Positions 34,926 to 45,380 of a stretch of 64,000 nt of DNA are shown one piece after another; positions within the stretch are counted from its first letter, which is position 1, and each line of letters opens with the position of its first letter. Made by a program: the position numbers and the translations under genes. Source of the DNA: Rhyzopertha dominica (lineage: Eukaryota > Arthropoda > Insecta > Coleoptera > Bostrichidae); assembly GCA_025024175.1 (NCBI GenBank), contig QCXZ01000041.1:21447786-21511785 (forward strand). Reading direction: 5' to 3'. The notes beneath the pieces were generated by a model, which did no database searches, was not told where the DNA came from, and was given only the letters and a program-made list of their open reading frames with translations.

Positions 34926-36352
34926 CATCGGGGTACCCAGCTCTTGGTCTAGGAGGAGGCAAAGCAGTAACGTCCTGTAGAGTATAATTCAACATAAATA
35001 GAAATAATGAATGTTTATAAGATATTGGTACTTAAGTAATTAACGAAGTATTTATTTCTTGAATAATCTTCGTGGATTTTCTGCAAGGTGACTTAAAACA
35101 TCTTCTGTGAAATAAAGGCCCAAATTATTTATATGTTTTCTATGTACACTGATGATACAAAGCCCCTTTAATACTAATTCCGTTATTGATGAACTCAGTT
35201 AGGTGAGGCGCATTCAGTTGCATTGCTCTCGCGTTCAACAAAAAATGAGTTGATACATCTTATTTGGGAGAATAAAGATCAGTGATGTACATAATGATAT
35301 CACATGAAGTACCAAAGGAACATAAATTTCACCTTAAAAGTTCTACTAATAGGAGCACGATTTCTGATTAAGAATTAACACATATCAAAGACTAATGCAT
35401 TAACCGATGCGCTTTTAGTACAGTTTCAATTGCTCACACCAGAAGCTTTAGAAATTTAAGTTGAGGGTTCATTTATATAGGTCCCCTAAAGATACAATTG
35501 TAGTAATTATTACTCCCCAGGGAAAGAGACTCGATGGATAACTAACATTATTAAAACTCAGAATGACAAATGCCTCAGCATTATGCTTCAAGCCAACCTT
35601 CTTAGATCGCCAATGCATTGCTCTCAAAAATGAACCGACTACTTAATATTTTAACCAAATTAAGCTTCATTTAAATAAACCTAAATTTATTTAATTGCAT
35701 TTTTAACAACACACCGGGTTTTAATTCGTGCTGATAATGCTTTTACTGCATTCCTAAAACTTATATTAAATAAATTGACTATCATAAACGTGAGGTCGGA
35801 TGGATTTTTATTTTTATTTTGTATTAATTGTTATAATGTAATGTGAATTTAGAAATTTGGTACAAAAGTTAGAGTTATTACCGAATATATGACAGATTCT
35901 GATGTGATTCCATGTAACAGTAGTTAGCTGAACAATCTTTATAGGAAAAGGTAGAAGAGCTGAACTAAGCAGATATCGTGTTATGACTCATCCTGACCAA
36001 GATAGCCTTTTAAAGCTATATCCGCCTTAAGACAACGATTCGTAACAACAAGAATGTTGCAGTTACAGCTCCAAAACGCACATGGCATCGATTAAGCTTG
36101 GAAACCATTTGACAACGTTTTATTATAGAAGGTCATTTGCAAGGGTCAAATATGAGTTCTGGATGAACATTGTGAAATGCACTTGCCTATAAATTTTACT
36201 GTATTTACAATTTTGTAAATAAAACAATTTTTAGGTGTACACACATAATTAACCAGTTAAATGTATGGGAAATTGGAAGGTCACAGAGTTGGCAACCCAA
36301 GTCCAGGGGAGGGCAGCTGCCCCCCCCTTGCCCCCACTTCGGTACGCCCATG
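34926..36352. mobile_element. Complete member (copy C) of the CATSGGSGTACC TIR family
   Basis: Starts CATCGGGGTACCCAGC and ends CTTCGGTACGCCCATG, flanked by the exact 8-bp duplication GATATATC (34918-34925, 36353-36360). It is 1427 bp; it aligns with copy B along most of its length but lacks part of B's middle. A C-rich stretch lies just inside the right end (36300-36340). It has no transposase. Confidence 0.88.
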
Positions 36353-36360
36353 GATATATC

Positions 36361-37240
36361 CAATGTTGAATCCATTGCTGCGGCAATCTACAATAAATGA
36401 AGTTATCGAATAGTGCCATCGTTTTAGTCACTTAAAAGTTTGACGTGTTATTTCACTCACTCTTATTTTAAATAAAAGAGATAATGAGAAATATATAATT
36501 TTTTAATGGACTGCTTTTATGTTGGCGTCCTAATAAGTTGTAAATAAGAAAAAAATTAAAAATCTAAGAAATAATAAAATAAAAATAATTTTTTACAGTT
36601 AAAAGCATTCTCGAGTGTTAAAATTTATACCTGAGAATACTTTTAATTGTAAAAAAGATTTATTTTTTTTATAATAATAATAATAATAATAATAATGTCT
36701 TGTTTAATTCAGAAATAAAGTAAAATTACAAGCTTGTGTGCAGGCGAGGTTCAGCTTTAAGCTGCTTTTCAACCTAACCCGTACTATTATTTACTACTTT
36801 TTAGGACGCCAACATAAAAACAATCTTATAAAAATATATTTTTTTATGTATTTTTGATTTAATAGTTTTTAGTCATAAGCAAAATAAGAGACTGCAATAT
36901 CGTTTACCATTTATTATATCTTTTCTTCAATAAATCTTTTATATTTTTACTATACTGTCTGTACTTACAGTCAATAACTAAAAACGAAAATTGGCTTTCG
37001 TCATCTAGTGGTGAATGCGAAGTTAGGTTAATTACTAGTTAGGTCTATGTACCCACGGGAAGGAACGGACGGACCGAGGACACAGACAAGTCGTCTCAAC
37101 ATAAAAGCATTCTAAGAATTAAGATATAATTAGTATAACTAGATTGAAGTCACAATGCTTAAACCCAATGATAAGGATGCACCATAGCTTTCAAGGAATA
37201 AGTTGAAAATCAAAATTAAAGGAATATAAAAATCCTTCGA
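36361..37240. other. Intergenic DNA with a microsatellite
   Basis: (ATA)n at 36671-36696. Otherwise AT-rich without recognised content. Confidence 0.6.
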
Positions 37241-37249
37241 AACCGTAGA

Positions 37250-38230
37250 CAGGACGAACCGTAGCTTAACTAAAATAACAGATGCATGATGTGGGATGCG
37301 AATTTGTAAAAAATATTTTGGGCCATATCAGCATATATCAGATACCGATGCTCGTCTTGCAGGAACTCTTTTGAATTAGATATGGTTAAGGAGAAAATTG
37401 AGCGTTTTTTAATATGTATCTGTTTATTAATTAAAAGAAAAGCACCCAGAAAACGGAAGCTTAAATATATATTATATATAAAAAAATCTGTTCAAAATCA
37501 AAAGCTGTAGAATGTAGAATATGCAAAAGGATGTTATCCACTGGAAACGAAGACGTCGAAGATTACGATGTTTGTGAAAATCTTTATGTGGTTTAAAACA
37601 ATAAAGTGGTAACCAGTTATCTGAAAAGTTCGTCAATATTCAATCACGAGTTTAAGAAGATCCGCGTTAACAAATCACTTACCAGGTAAAAAATTAGGTC
37701 AGGTCATACGGTTTACAGTGTAACTATTTTGAGCCTACCAAACGAGCTTCATGAGACCACTTTAGATACAACACTTCAAAGGAATGAACGCGTACGGCCT
37801 GTTTTTTGTTTTAGTCTCAACGCATTGACTGGATATGTTCGATGCTACCTTATCTTGAAACAGAATCTGCAGTTAGTTGAGTATTCAGGAACCAAAAAAT
37901 CCGTCTCGCTTTCAAACACACAAGCCGTATCTATATATGACCTTTTCTGAAGCTGCAAAAGAGACAATACTTAAAAAGTTTTGTCAACAAAATTGGTAAT
38001 GTGGAAATTGAAGAAATCCATCCAGAATTAATGACCACACCTGTTTTCCCTTCTCTGATATACTATGTAAATATCAGAAATCATTTCATGCGAAACGGGC
38101 CAAGTTATCAGAAATTTATGCTAAAATTTGTTTTTAGACTGCATCACTTACATAAACTAGCTAAAAATGTTATAACAAGAATGACAGCCATTGGTCAGCG
38201 CATTATTGTTAGATTTTCCTTTGCATAAAT
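37250..38230 (+). other. Unclassified stretch with coding-like frames
   Basis: Frames of 73 and 75 codons (37729-37950, 38001-38228) lie in tandem on the plus strand with more balanced composition than usual here. Neither shows a recognisable domain, so a decayed mobile-element ORF is only a possibility. Confidence 0.25.
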
Positions 38231-38389
38231 GTACGATTAGGTGTTTTTGTCATAAGCGTCTCATTTTCATCTTATATTATTAATCATCTGTTGGAAAGAG
38301 ACTCGGAGTCTGCGTACTAATTCAATATTCTCAAAAATGAAGGCACGTTCTTTGAACTATGGTACGCCCAAATAAATTAGATAAATTGC

Positions 38390-38850
38390 CTGTGACGGCA
38401 AGGGGCTTGCGCCAGTTCTGCCAGACGTTTTCGAGACGCTTCGCTATCCTTTCCATCGCAACATTATTATTACTCCGTCATTACCTCACGGAAAATATTT
38501 GAAGAGCGTGCAGTTCCTGATTACAAAGTCGTCCATAGCTCACCCTAACCTTAGGCCCATTACATAAAACTTCTTCGGCATACTTGAATTAAACTCATAT
38601 TTATATTCAATCACGTTTACCGTTAGGCATCTGCGAGTCATCCAGTGACTTCACTTAATTAGAGAGCAACCATTTTGCCGATTTATAAAAATGGACAGCC
38701 CGCGTCTGCGGGGTCAGAGGTTGTATCCGTGAACCTATACTGTTTTTTAATGCCGTCTTTTCGCGGCGAGTGACAGGCCTTCCGGGTTTGCGGATTTGCG
38801 ATGCCGTAGGATAACTCAATTTGACCACTGACTGCAAGCTTGTATAACTG
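38390..38850. promoter_or_regulatory. Less AT-rich block, possible conserved noncoding DNA
   Basis: Contains GC-rich patches (for example around 38400-38450 and 38700-38810) with no repeat or recognisable protein. It is either regulatory DNA or an unrecognised element. Confidence 0.25.
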
Positions 38851-39610
38851 CTGTCCCTAATTAAACATTTACAAGAAATTATCGATTACACTTATACACT
38901 TATACACTTATTGTAAATTTGGATATACAAGAAAGGTAAACTACCATTTCTTTCTAATTTTATTGTGAATTTTATACTAGGATTTTGATTATTCAAATGA
39001 TTTAGAAACCTACTTAACTCTAGCATACCTTGAAGCCAAATAAAAAAAAAGTGTCATCTGCATCTATGCCAGCATTTGGGTTTAAATTGAAAATTGTTAA
39101 TCGCTACCTTTTCAAAACTTCCATAAACAAATTGGCCACTATAGGGTTTAAGGGTGAATCCATTGCCTAATCTGATTTTTGTACATAAAAATGACCGTTG
39201 CATAAGAAATAAGTAGACTTTAAACAGTGTTGAGATACTTTGGTTATCGTATCACCTAGGGGGTCTTCACTCAATCTGGATTTGATAACATCCAAGTCGC
39301 TTCAGATGCCAATGGGTCATTTCGTAAGTAAAAAAGCATGTCCAAATTAACTAAAATATCAGCTTCTGAAAGAAGCAATCCTCAATAAGAACTCTAATCT
39401 TTTCCCAAACAAGGCTTTAAATAGTTAGCACAAAATGTGTAATGTGTAACAAGGACCTTCGTATTGACTACAGGTCTTGAGCATACATTAGCTGAAAATG
39501 ACTTCTTCATTTGAAAGATTTCAAGTTCTGATAAGATCATTAGTAATTTAAATTTTTTGTGGTAGTATACCGGGATAATTTTTTGTTCGTTTCCTCCTCT
39601 AATAACTCAC
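38851..39610. other. Intergenic DNA, no gene seen
   Basis: Short ACTTATAC tandem run at about 38889-38911; nothing else recognised. Confidence 0.5.
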
Positions 39611-39699
39611 TAACTTAAAATCGCGCTGAGAGCCTTGGTTTTCACTTATATCTATAACGCATGCTGCGCTTAAGGCGGCAATCTGCTTTGGTCGATGCA

Positions 39700-39758
39700 C
39701 TCGGTATCCCTACCTGCGGAGCCCAAACAAAGGCGAAACTAGTCGCGCGGGGTTCGAG
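39700..39758 (+). ncRNA. Type I hammerhead-ribozyme-like motif, one core change
   Basis: Core CTGCGGA (39714-39720) differs from CUGANGA only by A6 to C. Stem II GCC/GGC (39721-39723 with 39732-39734) abuts GAAA (39735-39738). A minimal stem III AC-TA-GT (39738-39743) leads to C17 at 39744, the expected cleavage position after GTC. Stem I is partial: CTCG (39700-39703) pairs with CGAG (39755-39758), and CCC pairs with GGG further in. The layout is that of retroelement-associated hammerheads with tiny stem III. The A6 change probably abolishes or weakens cleavage. Confidence 0.55.
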
Positions 39759-39802
39759 TACAGCGGCCACATCAGATCTGCTTTAGTAAAAGTGACTGAC
39801 TC

Positions 39803-40380
39803 TTACAAGGACATAATTTGTTACAAGACAAAGCAATATTAGACGAAATATCATTACAAGAAACTTGTCATCTTAAATCAGCGCTAGTAAAAAATAGTTA
39901 TAGTAATGATCAGCTTTTAATGAGGTGCTGGTCCAAATTAAGAAAATTCTGTCAAAGGTAAAATTAAATTGCGTTTGCCTTAGAATTAAAAAGGATAGTT
40001 AGAAAGCTTGATTAGACATTGATGATAGTACATTATAATAATCTAGCTAAAATGTTGTGTTCTACTGGTTCTACTAAAGATAAGGTATAATTACAAAGTG
40101 AAGGTGTTTACAAAATTACTTGTTCTTGCGGCATATGATCCACATGTCAGACCAAAAGAAATTATCGACCCATTTGAAAGAACACATGCTTGCTACTATA
40201 ATGCAACAAATAAATAAATCTTCCGTAGCTGAATATTCATATCTAACTTAACATTGATTTTAACAAAACAACAATATTACATAAAGTATTATTACAAACG
40301 CCTAATAAAAGAAAATACGTATAGAAATTTTTAGAACTACCGATGACTTCAATAGGGATAATGAAAAATTATGCGCTGTC
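39803..40380 (+). pseudogene. PLE polyprotein relic: RT tail and GIY-YIG endonuclease
   Basis: First block (39809-39958): GHNLLQDKAILDEI... CHLKSALVKNSYSNDQL, the helical end of the PLE RT region. Then NNLAKMLCST and TKDKV near 40040-40090. At 40103 the endonuclease starts with GVYKITCSCG (the GIY motif as GVY, followed by a Cys pair), then a shifted frame gives LSTHLKEHMLATI and KSSVAEYSYLT (about 40160-40245). The end reads IEIFRTTDDFNRDNEKL (40321-40370). Block order and spacing fit PLE endonucleases closely. The YIG part is destroyed, and stops plus frame shifts make it inactive. Confidence 0.72.
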
Positions 40381-40417
40381 AATTTTGTGGTTTTCTTTTT
40401 ATCAAGAAGTTACTGTG

Positions 40418-41170
40418 TAGGGCTGGGCGATATCATTAAACACATCGATATTCGATACCGGTACAGTATCGATACTATTCAAAAGTATCGAAGTATCAAA
40501 AGTACCGAAAGCATCAACAGTATCAAAAGTATCAAAAGTATCGAAGGTATCAAAAGTATCGAAGGTATCAAAAGTAGAAGTATCAAATTTGCTTCCTATA
40601 TACGTATATTATAAATCGATGGTTAAATTATTTTTATTTGTCTCTATTTATCGTTAATGTTGCAAGGTTGTTTATTCTTTTCCAAGAAGAGTTCCATTAT
40701 AATCAATGGAGAAAATCGTGCAAAAAGATTCCAACCCACATATGGCTTCACAACAAAAAAATATGAGAACGGGACGTCAATGACTGGAGCATATCATATT
40801 TTGATAGTTTTGATAATTTGGATTCTTCCTAAACTTTATTTATTCACATATTTAGATACCTTCAGTACCTATTTTGGACGCTGCAATTTTTATGGTACGT
40901 AATTTTTCAGCTTTTTATTGTTTTAGTAATTCTTAATATTTTCATTACTTTTAACATCGACAATACTTTGGATGTTGCAATATCTACGATTCTCCTCATA
41001 ATTTAAATATTTTCAATACTTTGATACTTTCAATACTTCGCTAGTTTTGAATACTTTCTACATTTTTAAAAACTTTCGATACTTGAATACCACGACAAGG
41101 TGTTATCGATACTCGATACCGTCAAAGATATCGATACTTTGAGCAAATATCGATACTTTGCCCAGCCCTA
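40418..41170. mobile_element. TAGGGCTGGGC-ended MITE (hAT-like) with internal 9-bp repeats
   Basis: Perfect 11-bp terminal inverted repeats TAGGGCTGGGC (40418-40428) and GCCCAGCCCTA (41160-41170). Both subterminal regions are rich in ATCGATACT/AGTATCGAT words. A frame at 40657-40790 (SSIIINGENRAKR, TTYGFTTK-like) faintly resembles a degraded BED zinc finger, which would suit hAT, but this is weak. The 8-base flanks (TTACTGTG, GTACCTAG) agree at only 4 positions, so no duplication is claimed. Confidence 0.7.
40492..40572 (+). repeat. Nine tandem 9-bp units, consensus AGTATCAAA
   Basis: Nine contiguous 9-mers of AGTATCRAA type. The same motif in inverted orientation is dispersed in the right part of the element (about 41000-41090). 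Confidence 0.92.
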
Positions 41171-41174
41171 GTAC

Positions 41175-44115
41175 CTAGTAGGTAGGTGATTTTTACTCGA
41201 TCGGTTTAGACTTTATCAGGTTGGTAGGTTGTTTCTACGACCTCTCGCTTCCTTAGTGATTTTTTCCTCCACTTTCAATATTTTGTTTAGACTTCTTCAG
41301 ACATTTTTTGATACTGTTTTTTTTTGATAAAAATCACATCGAAACGCCAGATCGATAATTTATGCCAGTGTTTAATTTTCGGTGGCATTTAAAAAAATAT
41401 ACTAATTTCACAAATGGACGTTAAAAGTATTCACCCTCTTGTATGTTGCTTTAATCGGTAGATACCAGGCTGCCTCTACAAAAGAAAACCTTAGTTGTTG
41501 TATACCCATCTAACCAAATCTAGTTGAAGAGATTGCAAAGGTTCCATTTGAACCTTATGCCTTGTGCTTGAGACAATTTTCACGTGATAAGCAAATAAGT
41601 ATTCATTGAGATGGTGTTACGAATGACGGATTTTGATCTTGCAAATTTAAAAAATATAGTCTTGTCTTGCTAAACACATCTTTAAAACACAATTTTTCAT
41701 AAGAGGAAATCTTGGCCGCTAGTTTTTTCAATGCAGTAAAGAACAACTTAATATCAAATTTTTGACAACTAACTACTAATCAAATTTTTTCGACGATTTG
41801 TACTTTGTCTTTAAATAACATTATTTGAGTGGCATGAGACATTGTCATAATGCAGCATTAGATAAACTACTACGACACCCTCTAGGTAAGCAATATTTTA
41901 TATGTAAGGATGTTGTTTGTCATTCTAGTTTAATTGTTCTTTCAAACTTGTGCTCTCCTTGTGCCATATTTTAATCTGTGTAATATAAATGCGTATAAAG
42001 TAAATTAGAGCTAGCTGTCGATTTTAGAATTTACTATCTTGAGCCACATGCACTGAAATATATAAAATAAAGATATAAATTTGACAGTATTTGAAATATG
42101 ACAATTAAGGGATTAAGACATAGATTATTATTCCTGAACAATTAAAAACACTATCTTTTTGCACTTATATGCTGCTGCACAAATATGCTAGATATCAACA
42201 GATAAGCATACATTGAGTGCAACAAATACATAGAGTCAACAAATAAGAAAATAATATTCTTATATGCAATGATGTCTGCAACAAATAAAACAACGGTCAC
42301 TCAACCGGCAAACGCAGCAGTTACAGAAGTCAACATGATTACGATTAATAAGAAAGAAGCTTAAGTCTAGATCCCTATCGCAGCTAATACATGGTTCTTA
42401 TGCATTGAGATGCCATCTGCAAGAACATTGCGAAATTATAAGCTAAACTCAAGTCGGTACATGTCTCTCTGTGTGCCAACCGGATTGATGATTTATGGTA
42501 TCGACTATTATGCCATCGTATTTAAACATTTATGTAGCAGTTTTTGTCACTTCTATTAGTATTTATAGCATGCAGGGCAAGTCCAGAAGGCGTATTTTTC
42601 AGAGCATTTTTATGGGTTCCTTAATGAACTTGTTCTAAAGCTTCGTCCTTGCGAGCGTTTTTGTTCAAGACGTTGCAGGGCATTATTTGATATGGCAACG
42701 TGATAACTGAATGTATCTATAATGAATTCACTGCTTAAGTGGATCGTCCATTTTTTCCTGACAATCTGTAACTATATTAACAGAGTTTTTGCAGAAGCCA
42801 GTTTCTGCGGGCATAATTATGACTATTTCTGCCATAAATGCGTCCAATGAAATCTTTTTAAGCTTTAAACGATAAACATTTAACTCTTTGGCAGTAATGC
42901 AATTAAAAGGCAGTGCCCTGTATGGAAGGTGCACATAGGTATCCAAAATACCGCAGAAGTAATTTTAGTATCATTACTAATTTGAACGATTAATCCAGTG
43001 GCTGCTCGTGAACGGGGCTATAATAAATTTATTTTAACGCGTAGAAGCGAGTTTGTCGTATTAATCGATGAAATTATAGTTCACTAGCTAATAGAATTTG
43101 TATGGTATGTGGTTCTAAAAAACATCCTTTACCTTTCTTTGTTGTTTGATTTTTGTCTTGCTGTGCTATATTGGATTAATTGACTTATTTTATACGTATA
43201 TTACTTTCTATTAAGCTCTCTTTATTTGTCTGTCTAAAAAGATGCAAATTTTATTTGGAGGTGCGTCATAAAATAAGTGAGAGAAATTGTTGAACTAGTT
43301 CTGCAAAATCACAGAGTAATGGACTTATAACTGCGTCAGTTGCCTGCAGCTAACTTTACAACATTATAACTGAATCTATTTACGATCACTCAAAATAATT
43401 CTGAATAGAAATAAATGCAAAAAATATATGACACGTATAGTAGTCCACATCACCTTCTTTACTAACTGTTTTCTTTCACATTAGTATAGTACAATTATGT
43501 AAAAAAATTCTGTAGGAAAATTTTGACTTAGAATGTTTATAGACAAAACAGTAGTTCTTCGTTGTCTGCATATTTCCTTGTATATGTTAACAAACAAATG
43601 CTAAACCTGATAGATTCTTGTGTACTAAAAGAACACAGATCGGAAGCGCCAGAGAAGTACAACAATTATTAAGAAGGAAGATAAACATAAAAATTACACA
43701 AAATTTACAAAACATTTCTGCAGTGGTAGACCTAGTCTGAGGTTGTACGTCGTTGTCCTTTGACGAACCTGCAAGAGATAAATAAGGCCAAGTCAACTCT
43801 TTTAATTAGCAATTCACTAAAAATGTTTAATTAGATCTGTAAATAAAACAGCTAAATTAAGTAAGCAATACATAAATGGTTGTATTATAAAATGCAGAAC
43901 TATTTGTATGAAGAATGTTTTCAGTACTAGTATTTCACTGTTTTACGATTAATGAGTTACACTAGGTATTTATGGTAAAATAGGCGGGAGTACCTCATAT
44001 AGATCGCATAGCACGTAAATAACTGAAATACCACCGAATGCCCCTGTCTATGAAAAGTGCAATGAGAATAGTAGTATGTTGTGCGTTAATAACGAGTTAA
44101 ATCTGGAATTATTAT
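41175..44115. other. Intergenic DNA, no gene seen
   Basis: Only short frames without recognisable content (42728-42946 minus, 43587-43796 minus). No repeats with clear ends were found. Confidence 0.5.
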
Positions 44116-44119
44116 ATTA

Positions 44120-44460
44120 TCGAACAAGTATCTGTATAACACTGCTTAGCCTAACCCACAGTAATCGCCCACGACATGAAGCAACGGCTATNTTACTCGC
44201 ACAAATATTTTGTACTTCTATCAATGGTTTAAACATTGATTTTAACATTTGTATTGTTTTTTTTGTGGAACTCCTTCTAGTGTATGGTTTTGTAGATTTC
44301 GTGGGACTAGGTACCAAAATGATGACTTATTTTGTCTGTTTAGCTACGTTTCGGCCCTTCTTGTTGCGCCTTCTTCAGGCGTGTTGTTTTTATTTGCTTT
44401 GTCTTAACTGTTCATGTGGCCTGTGTACTGTCATCTCGGTTTCATTTTGAAAACAAAACC
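44120..44460 (-). mobile_element. Possible retroelement 3'-region with conserved-type hairpin
   Basis: On the minus strand CCTGAAGAAGGCGCAACA, then GGGCCGAAACGTAGC (44380-44343) forms a GGC/GCC hairpin followed by GAAACGT. This kind of CTGAAGA-hairpin-GAAACG segment is common near the 3' ends of animal retroelements. No coding relic was recognised around it. A plus-strand 124-codon frame here is judged accidental. Confidence 0.3.
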
Positions 44461-44535
44461 ATTGACTTTAACTTTCATATTTAACACACCCAAATATAAT
44501 AGGATAATAGATAATAGGTTTGTTAAAGATTTACT

Positions 44536-44580
44536 ATGGTACTAGAAAGTACCATAATTGTGCTCAAAACTAGTACAATT
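44536..44580. repeat. Two adjacent small hairpins
   Basis: ATGGTACT/AGTACCAT (44536-44555), immediately followed by AATTGTGCT/AGTACAATT (44556-44580). Confidence 0.8.
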
Positions 44581-44639
44581 GTCACTTTCATTAGGAATGT
44601 AACTAGATGCCTTTTTCATCATCTCGATTTTGTATGGAT

Positions 44640-45380
44640 ATGTGGCATATATTTTTCATCTACGTTATTGACCGATTTGACAACTATGACGGCAGGCGAA
44701 GTTAAAACGCGACAATACTTGCTTAAGTCCCTAGATATACAGAGTACGGTAATTGATTGATATTTTAACATTTTGGAGTGAAAATGGAGATTTTTGACAC
44801 ATGCATCGTGACACAAGGTAGCCGTGAGGCATGGTGAGGTTATGGCAGAAGATCCGACGATATATTTACGCCCATTAGTGATTACATGTATGGTAACCCT
44901 TATGTGATTAGCAAACATTTATAATAATTAACACCATAAAATTTTAGTGGTCACGAGTAGGTTATTTTAGTAGCAATGTACTTGCGTTACTCGATTAGTT
45001 ATAAGAATATTCCACATCGGTATTGGGATAAGTAGGTACTTACCAACACCTTTTCACCACGAAAGATTGAGTTTGCCTGTGACCAAATTCCAAACTGTCA
45101 TCTTGACACATAGCTTTTCAGCATGCAAATATCCCGGTTGTGCCACATTTAAATTTCCCGCTCTTTTTTTGGAGTGAATATGGCGACAGTCTAAGCCACT
45201 GTATATAATAAGGTGCCGCCAACTCCAGTCTCAGGTTTAATCCGCGAACACAAAAGACGTAATGATACTTTTCCTTATGGTGCAAGCGAGAGATGGGGGT
45301 AGCAAGTACTGCTGGATTTCAGCTTCGCCTAGTAATCATCGCTGTCAAATCCGGCAGTAACAGAGATGTAATTATAAGAA
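44640..45380. mobile_element. Inverted pair of the dispersed repeat also at 18400-18560
   Basis: 44665-44760 matches 18410-18480 directly (GATTTGACA, GCGAAGTT, CAATACTTGCT in order), while 45195-45375 matches it in reverse complement (GTAGCAAGTACTGC, GCTGTCAAATCCGGCAGTAA). The two face each other about 0.5 kb apart, like the ends of one element. Exact termini and a duplication were not fixed. Confidence 0.5.

Larger units (their letters stand above)
39620..40395 (+). mobile_element. Penelope-like retroelement (PLE), 5'-truncated
   Basis: A hammerhead-ribozyme-like motif (39700-39758) is followed by the C-terminal end of a PLE reverse-transcriptase region and a GIY-YIG endonuclease relic (39803-40380). 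PLEs carry such ribozymes in their terminal pseudo-LTRs, and truncated copies often join a pseudo-LTR to a shortened body. The RT core is absent. The element ends against a MITE beginning at 40418. Orientation is plus throughout. Confidence 0.7.

Noticed and set aside
37729..38228. Two tandem plus frames as a decayed transposase or polyprotein
   Set aside because: No catalytic or structural motif could be matched; listed only as unclassified.
40492..40572. Tandem 9-bp units as a CRISPR-like or coding repeat
   Set aside because: No spacers between units; the encoded Ser-Ile-Lys/Glu repeat is a by-product of the array inside a MITE.
40411..41178. 8-bp target duplication around the TAGGGCTGGGC MITE
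   Set aside because: TTACTGTG and GTACCTAG agree at only four positions, no better than chance.
42728..43796. Minus frames of 72 and 69 codons as exons of one gene
   Set aside because: No convincing splice sites between them and no shared domain or composition.
44343..44380. Second hammerhead ribozyme candidate (minus strand CTGAAGA ... GCCGAAAC)
   Set aside because: An extra A separates the core from stem II, and no stem III/cleavage triplet or stem I can be built; kept only as a retroelement-type hairpin.
44076..44450. 124-codon hydrophobic plus frame as a membrane protein gene
   Set aside because: It includes an n, reads antisense through the retroelement-like hairpin, and its Leu/Cys/Phe richness is what T-rich DNA gives by chance.
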